Assembly: GCA_052390115.1 (NCBI GenBank)
Contig: JBQTHE010000033.1
Span: 1 to 64,000 of the forward strand
DNA length: 64,000 nt
Source of the DNA: GCA-003244245 sp052390115
GTDB taxonomy: Bacteria; Actinomycetota; Actinomycetes; Mycobacteriales; Pseudonocardiaceae
Direction of reading: 5' to 3'
Position 1 is the first letter of the stretch. Every line of letters begins with the position of its first letter. Under the pieces are notes generated by a model that saw only the letters and a program-made list of their open reading frames with translations, was not told the DNA's origin and ran no database searches. Below, one piece after another: positions 17,108 to 26,125 of this stretch. Both the position numbers and the translations under genes were made by a program.

Positions 17108-18871
17108 CTAACCTTCGGCCTCGGCGACCTCCAGCCAGCGGGTCTCCACGTCATCCTTCGCCGCGAGCACCGCGCGTAGTTCGCCGTCCAGCTCGCGGAA
17201 CGCACGAGGGTCCGCAGCCTGTTGGGCGATCCGGCTCTGCAGCTCAGCCGCCTGGCCGGTCAACCGCTCCAGCTGCCGCTCCAGCCGGGCCAGCTCCTTG
17301 CGCGCGGCACGCGCCTCGGCGGCCACCGTCGGTGGTCCCGTACTGGTGACGGCCTGCGGGGCTACCTCGGACGCGCTGTCCCACCGCTGCAGATACTCCT
17401 CGATGCCACCGGGTAACTGGGTGATCCGACCGTCACCGAACAGCGCCACCACGGTGTCACAGACCCGTTCGACGAGGTAGCGATCGTGCGAGACCACCAC
17501 CAGCGAGCCGGCCCAGCCGTCCAGCAGGTCTTCCAGCTGCTGCAGGGTGTCGATGTCCAGGTCGTTGGTGGGTTCGTCGAGCAGCAGCACGTTCGGCTCG
17601 GCCATCAACAACCGGGTCAGCTGCAGCCGGCGCCGCTCCCCGCCGGACAGATCCGCCACCGGAGTCCACTGCCGCGACGCCGGGAAGCCGAGCCGCTCGG
17701 CCAGTTGCGACGCCGACAGTTCCTGGCGCCCCATCGTGACCCGCTGGGCGACGTCCTGCACCGCCTCCAGCACCCGCACTGCCCCGGGTAGGTCCTCCAG
17801 TTCCTGCGTGAGGTGCGCCAGCCGGACGGTCAAGCCCTGCACGCGGCGGCCGGCGTCGGGCTCCTGATCGCCTGCGAGTAGCCGCAACAACGTGGTCTTG
17901 CCCGACCCGTTGACCCCGACCAGCCCGATGCGCTCGCCAGGCCCGACCCGCCACGTCTGGGCGTCCAGCAGCGCACGGCTGGCCACGGTCACCGTGACGT
18001 CCTCAAGTTCCAGCACAGTGCGACCCAGCCGGCGCCGGGCGAAGGTGAGCAGCTCGACGGTGTCCCGCAGCGAGGGTACGTCGGCGATCAGGGCCTCGGC
18101 GGCCTCGATCCGGTAGCGCGGCTTGGAGCTGCGCGCGGGTGGTCCGCGGCGCAGCCAGGCGAGCTCCTTACGGGCCAGATTGCGCCGCCGGTCCTCGGCT
18201 GCCGCGGCCAGCCGGGCCCGCTGCGCCCGGGCGTAGACCCAGTCCGCGTAGCCCCCGTCGTAGGCGTCCACCCGGCCGTCGACGACCTCCCAGGTGCGGG
18301 TGGCCACCGTGTCCAGGAACCACCGGTCGTGGGTTACCACCACCACCGCGCAGCGCCGCGCCAGCAGGTGCTCGGCGAGCCACCGCACACCCTCGACGTC
18401 GAGATGGTTGGTCGGCTCGTCGAGCACCAGCAGGTCGAGCTCACCCACCAGCGCGGCGGCCAGCGCGACCCGGCGCCGCTCCCCGCCGGATAGCTCGTCC
18501 ACCGGCCGGTCCAGCCCGAGCGACGTGATGCCCAGCCCGTCGAGCAGCCCGCGCACCCGGGGGTCGCCGGCCCACTCATGCTCGGCGGTGACCCCCAGCG
18601 AATCCAGCACCGCCTGGCCGACGGTGACCTGCTCGGGCAGCTCGGTGCGCTGGGTGACCACGGCAATGCGAAGGTCCCTATTTCGGCTGACCCGGCCGGC
18701 ATCAGGTTCCTGGATTCCGGCGAGCACCTCGAGCAGCGTGGTCTTGCCGTCACCGTTGAGTCCGACGACACCGATCCGGTCTCCCTCGGCAATGCCGAGG
18801 GAGACGCTGGACAGCAGTGGGCGGATCCCGTAGGACTTCGAGACCGCCTCGAGGTTGACGAGGTTCGCCAT
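17108..18871 (-). CDS. ABC-F family ATPase (ribosome-associated type)
   Basis: 587 residues from the ATG at 18871, which overlaps the ispE stop (TGATG). Two ABC domains and no transmembrane segments: Walker A GLNGDGKTT and GVNGSGKTT, signatures LSGGERRRVALA and LSGGERRRLQLTRLL, Walker B LLVLDEPTNHLD and LLLDEPTNDLD. Between them is the linker with KPRYRIEAAEALI, and a C-terminal coiled coil of about 75 residues (RAARKELARLERQLERL) as in Uup-like members. ABC-F proteins act on ribosomes in translation or antibiotic protection; which role applies is unknown. Co-translation with ispE is clear. Confidence 0.9.
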   Translation of the reverse strand: MANLVNLEAVSKSYGIRPLLSSVSLGIAEGDRIGVVGLNGDGKTTLLEVLAGIQEPDAGRVSRNRDLRIAVVTQRTELPEQVTVGQAVLDSLGVTAEHEWAGDPRVRGLLDGLGITSLGLDRPVDELSGGERRRVALAAALVGELDLLVLDEPTNHLDVEGVRWLAEHLLARRCAVVVVTHDRWFLDTVATRTWEVVDGRVDAYDGGYADWVYARAQRARLAAAAEDRRRNLARKELAWLRRGPPARSSKPRYRIEAAEALIADVPSLRDTVELLTFARRRLGRTVLELEDVTVTVASRALLDAQTWRVGPGERIGLVGVNGSGKTTLLRLLAGDQEPDAGRRVQGLTVRLAHLTQELEDLPGAVRVLEAVQDVAQRVTMGRQELSASQLAERLGFPASRQWTPVADLSGGERRRLQLTRLLMAEPNVLLLDEPTNDLDIDTLQQLEDLLDGWAGSLVVVSHDRYLVERVCDTVVALFGDGRITQLPGGIEEYLQRWDSASEVAPQAVTSTGPPTVAAEARAARKELARLERQLERLTGQAAELQSRIAQQAADPRAFRELDGELRAVLAAKDDVETRWLEVAEAEG

Positions 18872-19845
18872 CAGGCGCGCGCGAGAGGCTCGGGGGGCGG
18901 CACCGGGCGCGGCTCCTCTACCACCCGGGCACCGGGCACCGGTCCGCTGGCGACCCGGACGGTGCGGCAGACACCGGCACCAGCCAGCTCGGCGGCAACC
19001 CGGACCGCCGCGTCGGCGTCGACGCACAGGAACGCGCAGGTCGGTCCGGATCCGGACACCATGCCGGCCAGCGCCCCGGCTTCCACTCCAGCGCGCAGGG
19101 TGCGGCGCAGCGCCGGACGCAGCGATACTGCGGCCGCCTGCAGGTCGTTGCCGAGCAGCAAGGCGAGCTGCCGAGGATCTCCCGAGGCCAGCGCCTCCAG
19201 CAGCGGCTCGACGCCGCCGAGCCGGGGCAGCGACGGACCCGGTGGCGGGGAGCTTTGCGCCCGCAGCCGATCCAACTCCCGGTAGACGTCCGCGGTGAGC
19301 AGGCCGCGGCGGTCCAGCGCGATGACCCAGTGGAAGGTGTGCCGGGCCAGCACCGGCACCAGGGACTCACCGCGCCCGGTGCCCAGCGCAGTGCCGCCAT
19401 GCAGCGCGAACGGTACGTCGCTGCCCAGCCCGGCGGCAAGTCCGGCAAGCTCCTCACGGCTGACGTCCAGGCGCCACAGCCCAGCCAGCCCGACCAGCGC
19501 GCCCGCCGCGTCGGCGCTGCCACCGGCCATCCCGCCGGCCACCGGGATGCTCTTGCGCAGCACCACCCGCACTTCCGGCTTGCGTCCGGCGTGCTCGGCA
19601 AGGGCAAGCACCGCACGCCACGCGAGGTTGCGGCCGTCGGTGGGCACCGTCCCAGCGCCCTCGCCGTACACCTGCACTCCGGGTTCGTCGGTGGCCGCGA
19701 CGGTGACCTCATCGATCACCGACAGCGCTTGGAACACGCTCACCAGCTCGTGATAGCCGTCCCAGCGCAGGTCTCCCACGGCCAGGTGAAGGTTGACCTT
19801 GGCCGGGACGCGCACGGTAACAGGCTGCGGCACAACGGCAAGCAC
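18871..19845 (-). CDS. ispE: 4-diphosphocytidyl-2-C-methyl-D-erythritol kinase
   Basis: 324 residues, GHMP kinase. It starts VRVPAKVNLHLAVGDLRWDGYH, has the ATP-binding glycine-rich loop PVAGGMAGGSADAAGAL and the C-terminal VSGSGPTCAFL. It phosphorylates CDP-methylerythritol in the non-mevalonate isoprenoid pathway, cytoplasmic. The GTG start lies 43 bases after rsmA's stop, with a palindromic repeat (19868-19915) between and partly within rsmA. The C-terminal proline-rich tail (EEPRPVPPPEPLARA) exceeds the usual family end. Gene order rsmA-ispE matches mycobacteria. Confidence 0.95.
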   Translation of the reverse strand: MLAVVPQPVTVRVPAKVNLHLAVGDLRWDGYHELVSVFQALSVIDEVTVAATDEPGVQVYGEGAGTVPTDGRNLAWRAVLALAEHAGRKPEVRVVLRKSIPVAGGMAGGSADAAGALVGLAGLWRLDVSREELAGLAAGLGSDVPFALHGGTALGTGRGESLVPVLARHTFHWVIALDRRGLLTADVYRELDRLRAQSSPPPGPSLPRLGGVEPLLEALASGDPRQLALLLGNDLQAAAVSLRPALRRTLRAGVEAGALAGMVSGSGPTCAFLCVDADAAVRVAAELAGAGVCRTVRVASGPVPGARVVEEPRPVPPPEPLARA

Positions 19846-19867
19846 ACTCCCAGGTTATGCGCTGCGC

Positions 19868-19915
19868 GCCCGTGAGTGGCGATAAGGGCTATCGCTCGCA
19901 TCGCCACTCACGGGC
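19868..19915. repeat. Palindromic repeat family A, copy 1, overlapping the rsmA 3' end
   Basis: Perfect 16-base arms GCCCGTGAGTGGCGAT (19868-19883) and its complement (19900-19915) enclose 16 bases. The right arm lies within rsmA and encodes its last residues (REWRCER); the stop is inside the loop. A second copy with the same arms is at 37504-37551. It could form a strong RNA hairpin between rsmA and ispE. Confidence 0.85.
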
Positions 19916-20773
19916 AATCCTTGCAAAATCCGCCACGGTGAGCTGCTCGCCGCGGGCAGTCGGGTCCACCCCGGCGGCGCGTAGTACCCGCTCGGCGGCG
20001 GCCGCCGAACCTGCCCAGCCGGCCAGGGCGGCCCGCAGCGTCTTTCGGCGCTGCGCAAACGCGGCATCGATGAGTGCAAAGACTTCCGCTCTGGGCACTG
20101 TGGACGGTGCCGCGCGCCGGGTCAGGGCGACTAAGCCAGAGTCCACATTGGGCACTGGCCAGAACACCCCTCGGGGCACCGGCCCGGCGCGGCGGAGCTC
20201 GGCGAACCAGGCCGCCTTGACGCTGGGCACGCCGTAACTGCGGGTGCCCGGCGGGGCAGCCAGCCGATCGGCCACCTCAGCTTGCACCATCACCAGCCCG
20301 CGACGCAGGCTCGGCAGCTCGGCCAGCAGGTGCAGCAGCACGGGAACGCCCACGTTGTAGGGCAGGTTCGCGACCAGCGCGGTGGGCTGCACACCACCAG
20401 CCGCCTCGACGATCTCCGCGCGGCCCACCCGCAGCGCGTCGGCGGTCAGCACCCGCAGCGCACCGGCGTAGTCCCGGGCGCGGTCGGCCACTGTGGCAGG
20501 TAATGCGGCGGCCAGCAGCGGATCCACCTCCACCGCCAGCACCCGGTCGGCCGCGCCGAGCAGGGCCAGGGTGAGCGAGCCCAGCCCAGGCCCCACCTCG
20601 AGCACAACGTCGTCGGCGACGAGGCCGGCCGCAGCCACGATCCGGCGCACCGTGTTGGCGTCGTGCACGAAGTTCTGCCCGAGCCGCTTGGTAGGCCGCA
20701 GCCCCAGCCGATCGGCCAGCTTGCGCAGATCACCCGCTCCCAGCAGATCAACCCGCGGACCGGACGCCGTCAT
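19889..20773 (-). CDS. rsmA: 16S rRNA (adenine1518-N6/adenine1519-N6)-dimethyltransferase
   Basis: 294 residues, KsgA/Dim1 family. KRLGQNFVHDANTVRRI opens the domain, VLEVGPGLGSLTLALL is the SAM-binding motif, and VANLPYNVGVPVLLHLL contains the NLPYN catalytic motif. It dimethylates two adenines at the 3' end of 16S rRNA. The C-terminus is unusual: after FARIA the last residues REWRCER and the stop are encoded by the arm and loop of the palindromic repeat at 19868-19915. rpfB ends 69 bases upstream, consistent with the rpfB-ksgA-ispE operon of actinobacteria. Confidence 0.95.
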   Translation of the reverse strand: MTASGPRVDLLGAGDLRKLADRLGLRPTKRLGQNFVHDANTVRRIVAAAGLVADDVVLEVGPGLGSLTLALLGAADRVLAVEVDPLLAAALPATVADRARDYAGALRVLTADALRVGRAEIVEAAGGVQPTALVANLPYNVGVPVLLHLLAELPSLRRGLVMVQAEVADRLAAPPGTRSYGVPSVKAAWFAELRRAGPVPRGVFWPVPNVDSGLVALTRRAAPSTVPRAEVFALIDAAFAQRRKTLRAALAGWAGSAAAAERVLRAAGVDPTARGEQLTVADFARIAREWRCER

Positions 20774-20842
20774 GGAGACATAGTGGGGTACCAGGGCCGG
20801 CTGTTACCCCGACATGGTTCCACCACGGGCAAGGACCCCAGA

Positions 20843-21946
20843 TCAGGCCAGACCCAGCCGGGCTGAGCAGGCGGGCCAGGCGCCGTAACCGCCGCGGGCG
20901 TTGCGAACCTTCTGCGCGACCGCGATCTGCTCCTCGCGGCTAGCCTGGTGCGCGTAGGGGGCGTAGCGGCTACCGCCGTTGGAGCGCCAGGTGCTCTGGT
21001 CGAACTGCAGGCCGCCGTAGTAGCCGTTGCCTGTGTTGATGGCCCAGTTCCCGCCGGACTCGCATTGGGCGAGGCGATCCCAGACTGTGCTCTCGGAGCT
21101 GGTGGATCCCTTCGTGCCGACCCGGGCCCGGCCTGGCTGCGCCGGAGTGACCTCCCGGCTGGAGAGCTCTTCTCGGCCGATTTCCTCGCCGTTCTTCAGG
21201 GTGACCAGGAAGGTGACGATCTTCTCGCCCGGGGTGCCGGGGTCTTCGACGACGACGTCGCCGCTGGACATCGAGGGGTCCTTGACCCTCTTCATCGAGG
21301 GCTGGACCGCTCGCCGCTCGCTGCGTTCCTCGGTGCGGATCCGGGTGACCTCCACGGTCATCCCGGGCAGCACGGGCGAGTCGGGTGCCGGAGTTACCGT
21401 GTCCTGATCCTCCAACGGAACGCCCTGCAGGGTGAGCAGGTCACCGACCGAGAGGGCGGTGGAGTAAACCTCGCGGGCCGGCAGCCCACCGTCGAGCAGG
21501 GTGATCGGCCTAGAGATGCGCACCACCAGCGCCATGCCCTCCAGCGGGATGCGCTCGGACCGATCAGCCGACAGCTCCATGTCCCCCAGCGACCGCATGC
21601 CCACCTGCTTGAGCGCGTGGTCGACGGTGAGTGCGGTGGTCCAGACTTCGCGCCGGGTGCCGTCGACGGTCAGAGCGAGTGGCCGGCCGCGCTTGAGCAC
21701 GACCCGGCTGCCGTCCACGACGGGGCTGTTCGCCGACGGTGCGAGGGTGTCCTGGTTCTCGACGCGCAGGCCCGCCGATTCCAGCGCCCCCGACACCGAC
21801 GAAGCGAATGTGTGGATGGTCCGCTGCTCCCCGTCCACCTCGACGGTGATGGTCTTATCCATCGTGAGAGCCGCGGCAGTACCGGTCGGCAGGGCCAAGA
21901 CGAGACCCACCAGGGCGCCCCGGACGAACGTGCGAGTGGCCACCAA
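20843..21946 (-). CDS. rpfB: Resuscitation-promoting factor RpfB (secreted/anchored muralytic enzyme)
   Basis: 367 residues. An N-terminal hydrophobic segment (FVRGALVGLVLALPTGTAAAL) acts as signal or anchor. Three DUF348 repeats follow (ITVEVDGEQRTIHTFASSV; LALTVDGTRREVWTTAL; ITLLDGGLPAREVYSTAL), then a G5 domain (GEKIVTFLVTLKNGEEIG) and the C-terminal lysozyme-like Rpf domain from about residue 290 (DRLAQCESGGNWAINTGNGY). The catalytic glutamate is in CESGGNW. RpfB cleaves peptidoglycan glycan strands and stimulates growth from dormancy. Start is TTG at 21946 or GTG at 21943. The 239 bases upstream hold no gene and I found no recognisable riboswitch. Confidence 0.96.
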   Translation of the reverse strand: MVATRTFVRGALVGLVLALPTGTAAALTMDKTITVEVDGEQRTIHTFASSVSGALESAGLRVENQDTLAPSANSPVVDGSRVVLKRGRPLALTVDGTRREVWTTALTVDHALKQVGMRSLGDMELSADRSERIPLEGMALVVRISRPITLLDGGLPAREVYSTALSVGDLLTLQGVPLEDQDTVTPAPDSPVLPGMTVEVTRIRTEERSERRAVQPSMKRVKDPSMSSGDVVVEDPGTPGEKIVTFLVTLKNGEEIGREELSSREVTPAQPGRARVGTKGSTSSESTVWDRLAQCESGGNWAINTGNGYYGGLQFDQSTWRSNGGSRYAPYAHQASREEQIAVAQKVRNARGGYGAWPACSARLGLA

Positions 21947-22185
21947 TGTCCAGTCGTCGCAGTTCCGGGCAGGGGGAGCACGAGAACGCGCTGGAACAGA
22001 CCGCCTACCTCAACACCGCGGCAGACTCATCCACGGTCACCGGCCGCACGGCCTCATTGCCGCTGGTCGTGACACACGCACCCGTACCCGGGAAGCGTCC
22101 CCATCCCGGCTGACAGTGACGGGAACGTAACGGCATGTAGCGACAAGGGCAAACACCCCGCCGGTGAGTGTCGCCGATCAACCGC

Positions 22186-23055
22186 TCAGGATCGGTGAGC
22201 GGTATCGGTCGCGCCGAACTGTGCCGCCAGGCGACCGAACCCGAAGACCCGCTCGGCGGCCGCCGAACTCGACCTGGCCAGCTCCGCGACGTCCTGCCCG
22301 CGCAGCGCGGCGAGGTCGGCGACGGTGTAGGGCAGGTTCACCGGCTCGTTGGGCTTACCGCGGTGCGGATGCGGGGTGAGGAACGGGGCATCGGTCTCCA
22401 CCAGCAGCTGCCCGTCGGGGACAAGCATCGCGGCCTCGCGCAGTGCGCGGGCATTGCGGAAGGTCACGGTGCCGGAGAAGGACAGCAGGTAGCCGGCGTC
22501 CACACAGGCCCGCGCCATCGCAGCGTCGCCGGAGAAGCAGTGGAAGATCACCGTCTCCGGCGCGCCTTGTTCGGCCAGCACGGCTAGGACATCACTGTGG
22601 GCATCTCTATCGTGGATCATCAGCGGCTTGCCGACCCGCTTGGCCAGGTCGATGTGCCATCGGTAGGCCTCCCGCTGCGCCTCGGGGGCGGCAACCCGCG
22701 GGTCGCGCTGCGGCCAGTAGTAGTCCAAGCCGGTCTCCCCCACCGCGACCACCCGGGGTTGGCGCACGAGCCGCTCGAGCTCGGCGCGGTCGGCGTCGGT
22801 CATCGTCGCCGTGCGGGTGGGATGCAGTGCCACTGCCGCGAAGACCCGGTCGTCCCAGGTCGACGCCTGCACCACCCAGCGCGCCGCAGCCATGTCGTCG
22901 GCGACGGTCACCACCGCCGACACCCCCACCGCCGCGGCCCGGTCCAACGCCGCGCGAACCCCCATCGGATCAGTGGCGCCACAGGCGTCCAGATGCGTAT
23001 GCGCATCCACCACCGTCTCGGGCAACGCCGGCGGCGCCGGCGGCAGCTCACGCAC
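22186..23055 (-). CDS. tatD: TatD-family metal-dependent hydrolase / 3'-5' DNase
   Basis: 289 residues from the GTG at 23055. This start is chosen over the ATG at 23082 because GGGGGAG lies five bases before it, while the ATG lies in a palindrome. Metal-binding motifs: VDAHTHLDAC, VGETGLDYYW, HDRDAHSDVL, FHCFSGD and VETDAPFLTP. TatD proteins are TIM-barrel phosphodiesterases acting on DNA or other phosphoesters. It lies between metG and rpfB, as in mycobacteria (Rv1007c to Rv1009). A 21-base-arm hairpin separates it from metG. Confidence 0.94.
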   Translation of the reverse strand: MRELPPAPPALPETVVDAHTHLDACGATDPMGVRAALDRAAAVGVSAVVTVADDMAAARWVVQASTWDDRVFAAVALHPTRTATMTDADRAELERLVRQPRVVAVGETGLDYYWPQRDPRVAAPEAQREAYRWHIDLAKRVGKPLMIHDRDAHSDVLAVLAEQGAPETVIFHCFSGDAAMARACVDAGYLLSFSGTVTFRNARALREAAMLVPDGQLLVETDAPFLTPHPHRGKPNEPVNLPYTVADLAALRGQDVAELARSSSAAAERVFGFGRLAAQFGATDTAHRS

Positions 23056-23079
23056 GTCGACTCCCCCCTGCCTCGTCCG

Positions 23080-23139
23080 CATTCAGCGGGCTCAGCGGGG
23101 CTATCGGGTACCGAATTACCCCGCTGAGCCCGCTGAATG
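23080..23139. repeat. Long perfect intergenic palindrome between metG and tatD
   Basis: Perfect 21-base arms (23080-23100 starting CATTCAGCGGGCTCAGC, and the complement 23119-23139) enclose 18 bases. It sits between the metG stop and the tatD start on the minus strand. It resembles families A, B and C in size and position but has its own arm sequence. It may act as a terminator or RNA stabiliser. Confidence 0.8.
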
Positions 23140-23163
23140 TGGGTGGGTCAGGAATGTGGTGGG

Positions 23164-24969
23164 TCAGGATTGGATGGGGGCCCAGGACGGGCCGGTGTCG
23201 GATAGGGTGGGGGGCAGTTTTGTGAAGAGGGGGGTGGGTTTGGATAGGGGGCGGGCTACCTCGATGGGGACACTAGTCCAGCGGGCCTGCTCAGCGGCGT
23301 AGTTTCCGGTGAGCACCGGGTAGTCCGGTGCGGTGCCCTCGACGGTCTCTGCGATCTCCGCGACCTCTGTGATCTCGGGTTGAGCCGACCACACCCCCGT
23401 GCCGCCGAGCTGCTCGTGCACCCGCTGGGCCGCGTGCGGCAGGAAGGGGGTGAGCAGCGTGTTGGCGTCGGAGACGACCTGCAGCGCGGTGTGCAGGATG
23501 GTATCCCGGCGCTGCGGATCGCCCTTGCGTTTCCACGGTTCCTGCTCGGACAGGTACTTGTTCGCCGCGCCCACCAGCCGCATCGCCTCGCTGATCGCCG
23601 CCTTGAACCGGTTGCGCTCCAGCAGTCCCCCGACGATGCCGAAGGCCGCCCGCGAGGCTGCCAGCAGCTCCGAGTCGGCTGCCTCCAGGGTCGACGGCCG
23701 CGGCACCGCCCCGACGTTGTTGTGCGCCATCGCGATCGAGCGGTTGACCAGGTTGCCCCATTCGTTGGCAAGCTCGAAGTTGATCCGGCGGACGAACTCA
23801 TCCCAGGTGAAGTCAGTGTCCTGGGTCTCGGGGCCGGCCACCGAGATGAAATAGCGCAGAGTGTCCGGCCCGAACTCGCGCAGGAAGTCCCCGACGTAGA
23901 TCACCGTGCCGCGGGAGGTGGAGAACTTCGACCCACTCATGGTGAGGAACTCGCTGGACACCACCTCAGTGGGCAGGTTCAGCGTGCCGAACGCTCCCGG
24001 CTCGCCGCCACGATCACCGGCCCCGTTCTGGCCGAGCAGCATGGCGGGCCAGATCTGCGAGTGGAAGGTGATGTTGTCCTTGCCCATGAAGTAGTACGCG
24101 CGGGCATCCGGGTCGCACCACCAGGCCTTCCAGGCGTCCGGATCACCGGAGCGCGCCGCCCACTCCACCGAGGCCGACAGGTACCCGATCACCGCGTCGA
24201 ACCAGACGTAGAAACGCTTCATCGGGGCGTCCCGCCAGCCGTCCAGCGGCACCCGCACACCCCAGTCGAGGTCGCGGGTGATCGGACGGGGGCGCAGGTC
24301 GTCTAGCAGGTTCAGGGAGAACTTGAGCACGTTGGAGCGCCACTCGGTGCGGGTGGACAGCCACGAGCCGAGCGCCTCGGTGAACGCCGGCAGGTCGAGG
24401 AACAGGTGCTCGGTCTCGACGAAGTCCGGTTTCTCGCCATTGATCCGCGACCGCGGGTTGATCAAGTCGGCCGGGTCGAGCTGGTTGCCGCAGTTGTCGC
24501 ACTGGTCGCCGCGGGCGCCGTCGTAACCGCAGATCGGGCAGGTGCCCTCGATGTAGCGGTCGGGCAGGGTGCGCCCGGTGGACGGGCTGATCGCGCCGAG
24601 CGCGCTCCGCGCGATCACGTAGCCGTTGCGATGCAACGCAAGGAACAGCTCCTGCACCACCCGGTGGTGGTTGGCGGTCGTGGTGCGAGTGAACAGGTCG
24701 TAGGACAGTCCCAGACCCTGCAGGTCTCCCACGATCATCCGGTTGTATTTGTCGGCGAGCTCGCGGGGGGTGACTCCCTCGGCGTCGGCCTGCACCTGGA
24801 TCGGGGTGCCGTTCTCGTCGGTTCCCGAGATCATGAGCACCCGGTTGCCGGCCATCCGCTGGTAGCGGGAGAAGATGTCGGAGGGGACACCGAAGCCGGA
24901 GACGTGACCGATATGCCGCGGCCCGTTGGCGTAGGGCCAGGCCACGGCGGTCAGGACGGGTGCGTTCAT
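23164..24969 (-). CDS. metG: Methionyl-tRNA synthetase
   Basis: 601 residues from the ATG at 24969 (GGGAG upstream). Class I synthetase: the HIGH-type motif is PRHIGHVSGFG, the zinc knuckle is CPICGYDGARGDQCDNC, and the KMSKS loop reads MSGSKFSTSRGT. The alpha-helical anticodon domain follows, with no C-terminal EMAP dimerisation domain. It charges tRNA-Met. It starts the minus-strand run metG-tatD-rpfB-rsmA-ispE, although the hairpin before tatD may separate transcripts. The N-terminus MNAPVLTAVAWPYANG matches actinobacterial MetG. Confidence 0.97.
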   Translation of the reverse strand: MNAPVLTAVAWPYANGPRHIGHVSGFGVPSDIFSRYQRMAGNRVLMISGTDENGTPIQVQADAEGVTPRELADKYNRMIVGDLQGLGLSYDLFTRTTTANHHRVVQELFLALHRNGYVIARSALGAISPSTGRTLPDRYIEGTCPICGYDGARGDQCDNCGNQLDPADLINPRSRINGEKPDFVETEHLFLDLPAFTEALGSWLSTRTEWRSNVLKFSLNLLDDLRPRPITRDLDWGVRVPLDGWRDAPMKRFYVWFDAVIGYLSASVEWAARSGDPDAWKAWWCDPDARAYYFMGKDNITFHSQIWPAMLLGQNGAGDRGGEPGAFGTLNLPTEVVSSEFLTMSGSKFSTSRGTVIYVGDFLREFGPDTLRYFISVAGPETQDTDFTWDEFVRRINFELANEWGNLVNRSIAMAHNNVGAVPRPSTLEAADSELLAASRAAFGIVGGLLERNRFKAAISEAMRLVGAANKYLSEQEPWKRKGDPQRRDTILHTALQVVSDANTLLTPFLPHAAQRVHEQLGGTGVWSAQPEITEVAEIAETVEGTAPDYPVLTGNYAAEQARWTSVPIEVARPLSKPTPLFTKLPPTLSDTGPSWAPIQS

Positions 24970-24981
24970 AGCTCCCAGCCT

Positions 24982-25122
24982 ATGTGCCACCCGCACGAGG
25001 GGTCGGAGAGGGGACCAGATGTCCTGGTGTCGGGGAGCGTCACCGACGAGAACGTGGGCAACTCACTTGGCAAGGGGAGCAAATTCGCCTACTACGCCGT
25101 GCAGGCGAATGCGGAACACTAA
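24982..25122 (+). CDS. Possible small protein, unrecognised
   Basis: A 46-codon frame from ATG 24982, 12 bases from the divergent metG start. It ends with KGSKFAYYAVQANAEH and has G/C at most third positions in its middle. I recognise no family, and there is no clear ribosome-binding site. The rest of the 24970-25283 gap shows no gene and must carry the otsB promoter. The call is weak and could be chance. Confidence 0.25.
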   Translation: MCHPHEGSERGPDVLVSGSVTDENVGNSLGKGSKFAYYAVQANAEH

Positions 25123-25283
25123 GCGCGCTCTTCTAGAGACCCGCGGAATGAGCTCACACTGCCGGGGCGCATCCAGCAGTGGTTGGCGCTGCTTGCGGAA
25201 AGCTCCGGAAAGCCCAGTACGCAGCTACGTGTTAGCGTCGGAGATCTGCGTCACAGTGAGCGCCCTTTACGCAAGGTAGGTAT

Positions 25284-26099
25284 ATGCCGATGCCGTCCGT
25301 TCGGGACCTGCCCGACGCGCTACGCGACGGCGAGCAGTTCGCCGCGCGGCTGGCCGGTCGCCGGCCGGTGGTGTTTCTCGACTACGACGGGGTGTTAGCC
25401 CCGATCGTCGATCGGCCCGAGGACGCGGTCATGTCCGACGGGATGCGGGAAGCGGTCCAGGCCCTGGCGCAGCGCTGCCCGGTGTGCGTGGTCAGCGGCC
25501 GGGACCGACCCGTCGTGCAGCACATGATGGGCGTCGACAACCTGGTGGTGGCGGGCAGCCATGGCTTCGACATCTGGAGCCCGCACGAGGGCACCATCGC
25601 CCACGCTGCCGCGACCGGCTTCGAAGACCTGATCTCCGAGGTCACCGGGCGGCTCCGCGCCGAGGTCGAATCGATTCCGGGTGCGGTGGTCGAGCCGAAG
25701 CGGGCCTCGGTCGCAGTCCACTACCGGCGCACTGATCCAGAGCACCGCGCCAACGTCGCCGCGGTGGTGGACGAGCTGCTGGACAAGTACCCCGGCCGGC
25801 TGAAGATCACCCCCGGGAAAATGGTGTACGAGCTCCAGCCGAAAATCGACTGGCACAAGGGCAAAGCCGTGCTGCACCTGCTGCAGACGCTGGATCTGGA
25901 CGCCGACGATGCCGTGCCGCTGTACCTCGGGGACGACATCACCGACGAGGACGCCTTCCGGGCGCTGGCCGGGCGGGGCGTCGGCATCATCGTCGGTCAC
26001 CCGAACGATCCGGAGGTGGCAAACCGGCCCACCGCCGCTGACTTCGTCCTGGAGTCCACCGTTGAGGTGGAGCAATTCCTCGACACGCTGGCACGCTGA
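25284..26099 (+). CDS. otsB: Trehalose-6-phosphate phosphatase (HAD superfamily)
   Basis: 271 residues. HAD motif I is VVFLDYDGVLAPIV (nucleophile in DYDG), motif II VCVVSGRD, the cap contains PGKMVYELQPKIDWHKGKAV, and motif IV is LYLGDDITDEDAF. It hydrolyses trehalose-6-phosphate to trehalose. No otsA is adjacent; instead a GH65 gene follows 26 bases after its stop, so the local operon would both make and break down a glucose disaccharide. AAGGTAGGT precedes the start. Complete by length. Confidence 0.92.
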   Translation: MPMPSVRDLPDALRDGEQFAARLAGRRPVVFLDYDGVLAPIVDRPEDAVMSDGMREAVQALAQRCPVCVVSGRDRPVVQHMMGVDNLVVAGSHGFDIWSPHEGTIAHAAATGFEDLISEVTGRLRAEVESIPGAVVEPKRASVAVHYRRTDPEHRANVAAVVDELLDKYPGRLKITPGKMVYELQPKIDWHKGKAVLHLLQTLDLDADDAVPLYLGDDITDEDAFRALAGRGVGIIVGHPNDPEVANRPTAADFVLESTVEVEQFLDTLAR

Positions 26100-26125
26100 C
26101 ACTCGCAACGTTCGGGGAGGGACCC

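Noticed and set aside
21947..22185. Possible c-di-AMP (ydaO) riboswitch upstream of rpfB
   Set aside because: Such elements precede some actinobacterial rpf genes, but the conserved ydaO sequence blocks are not visible here.
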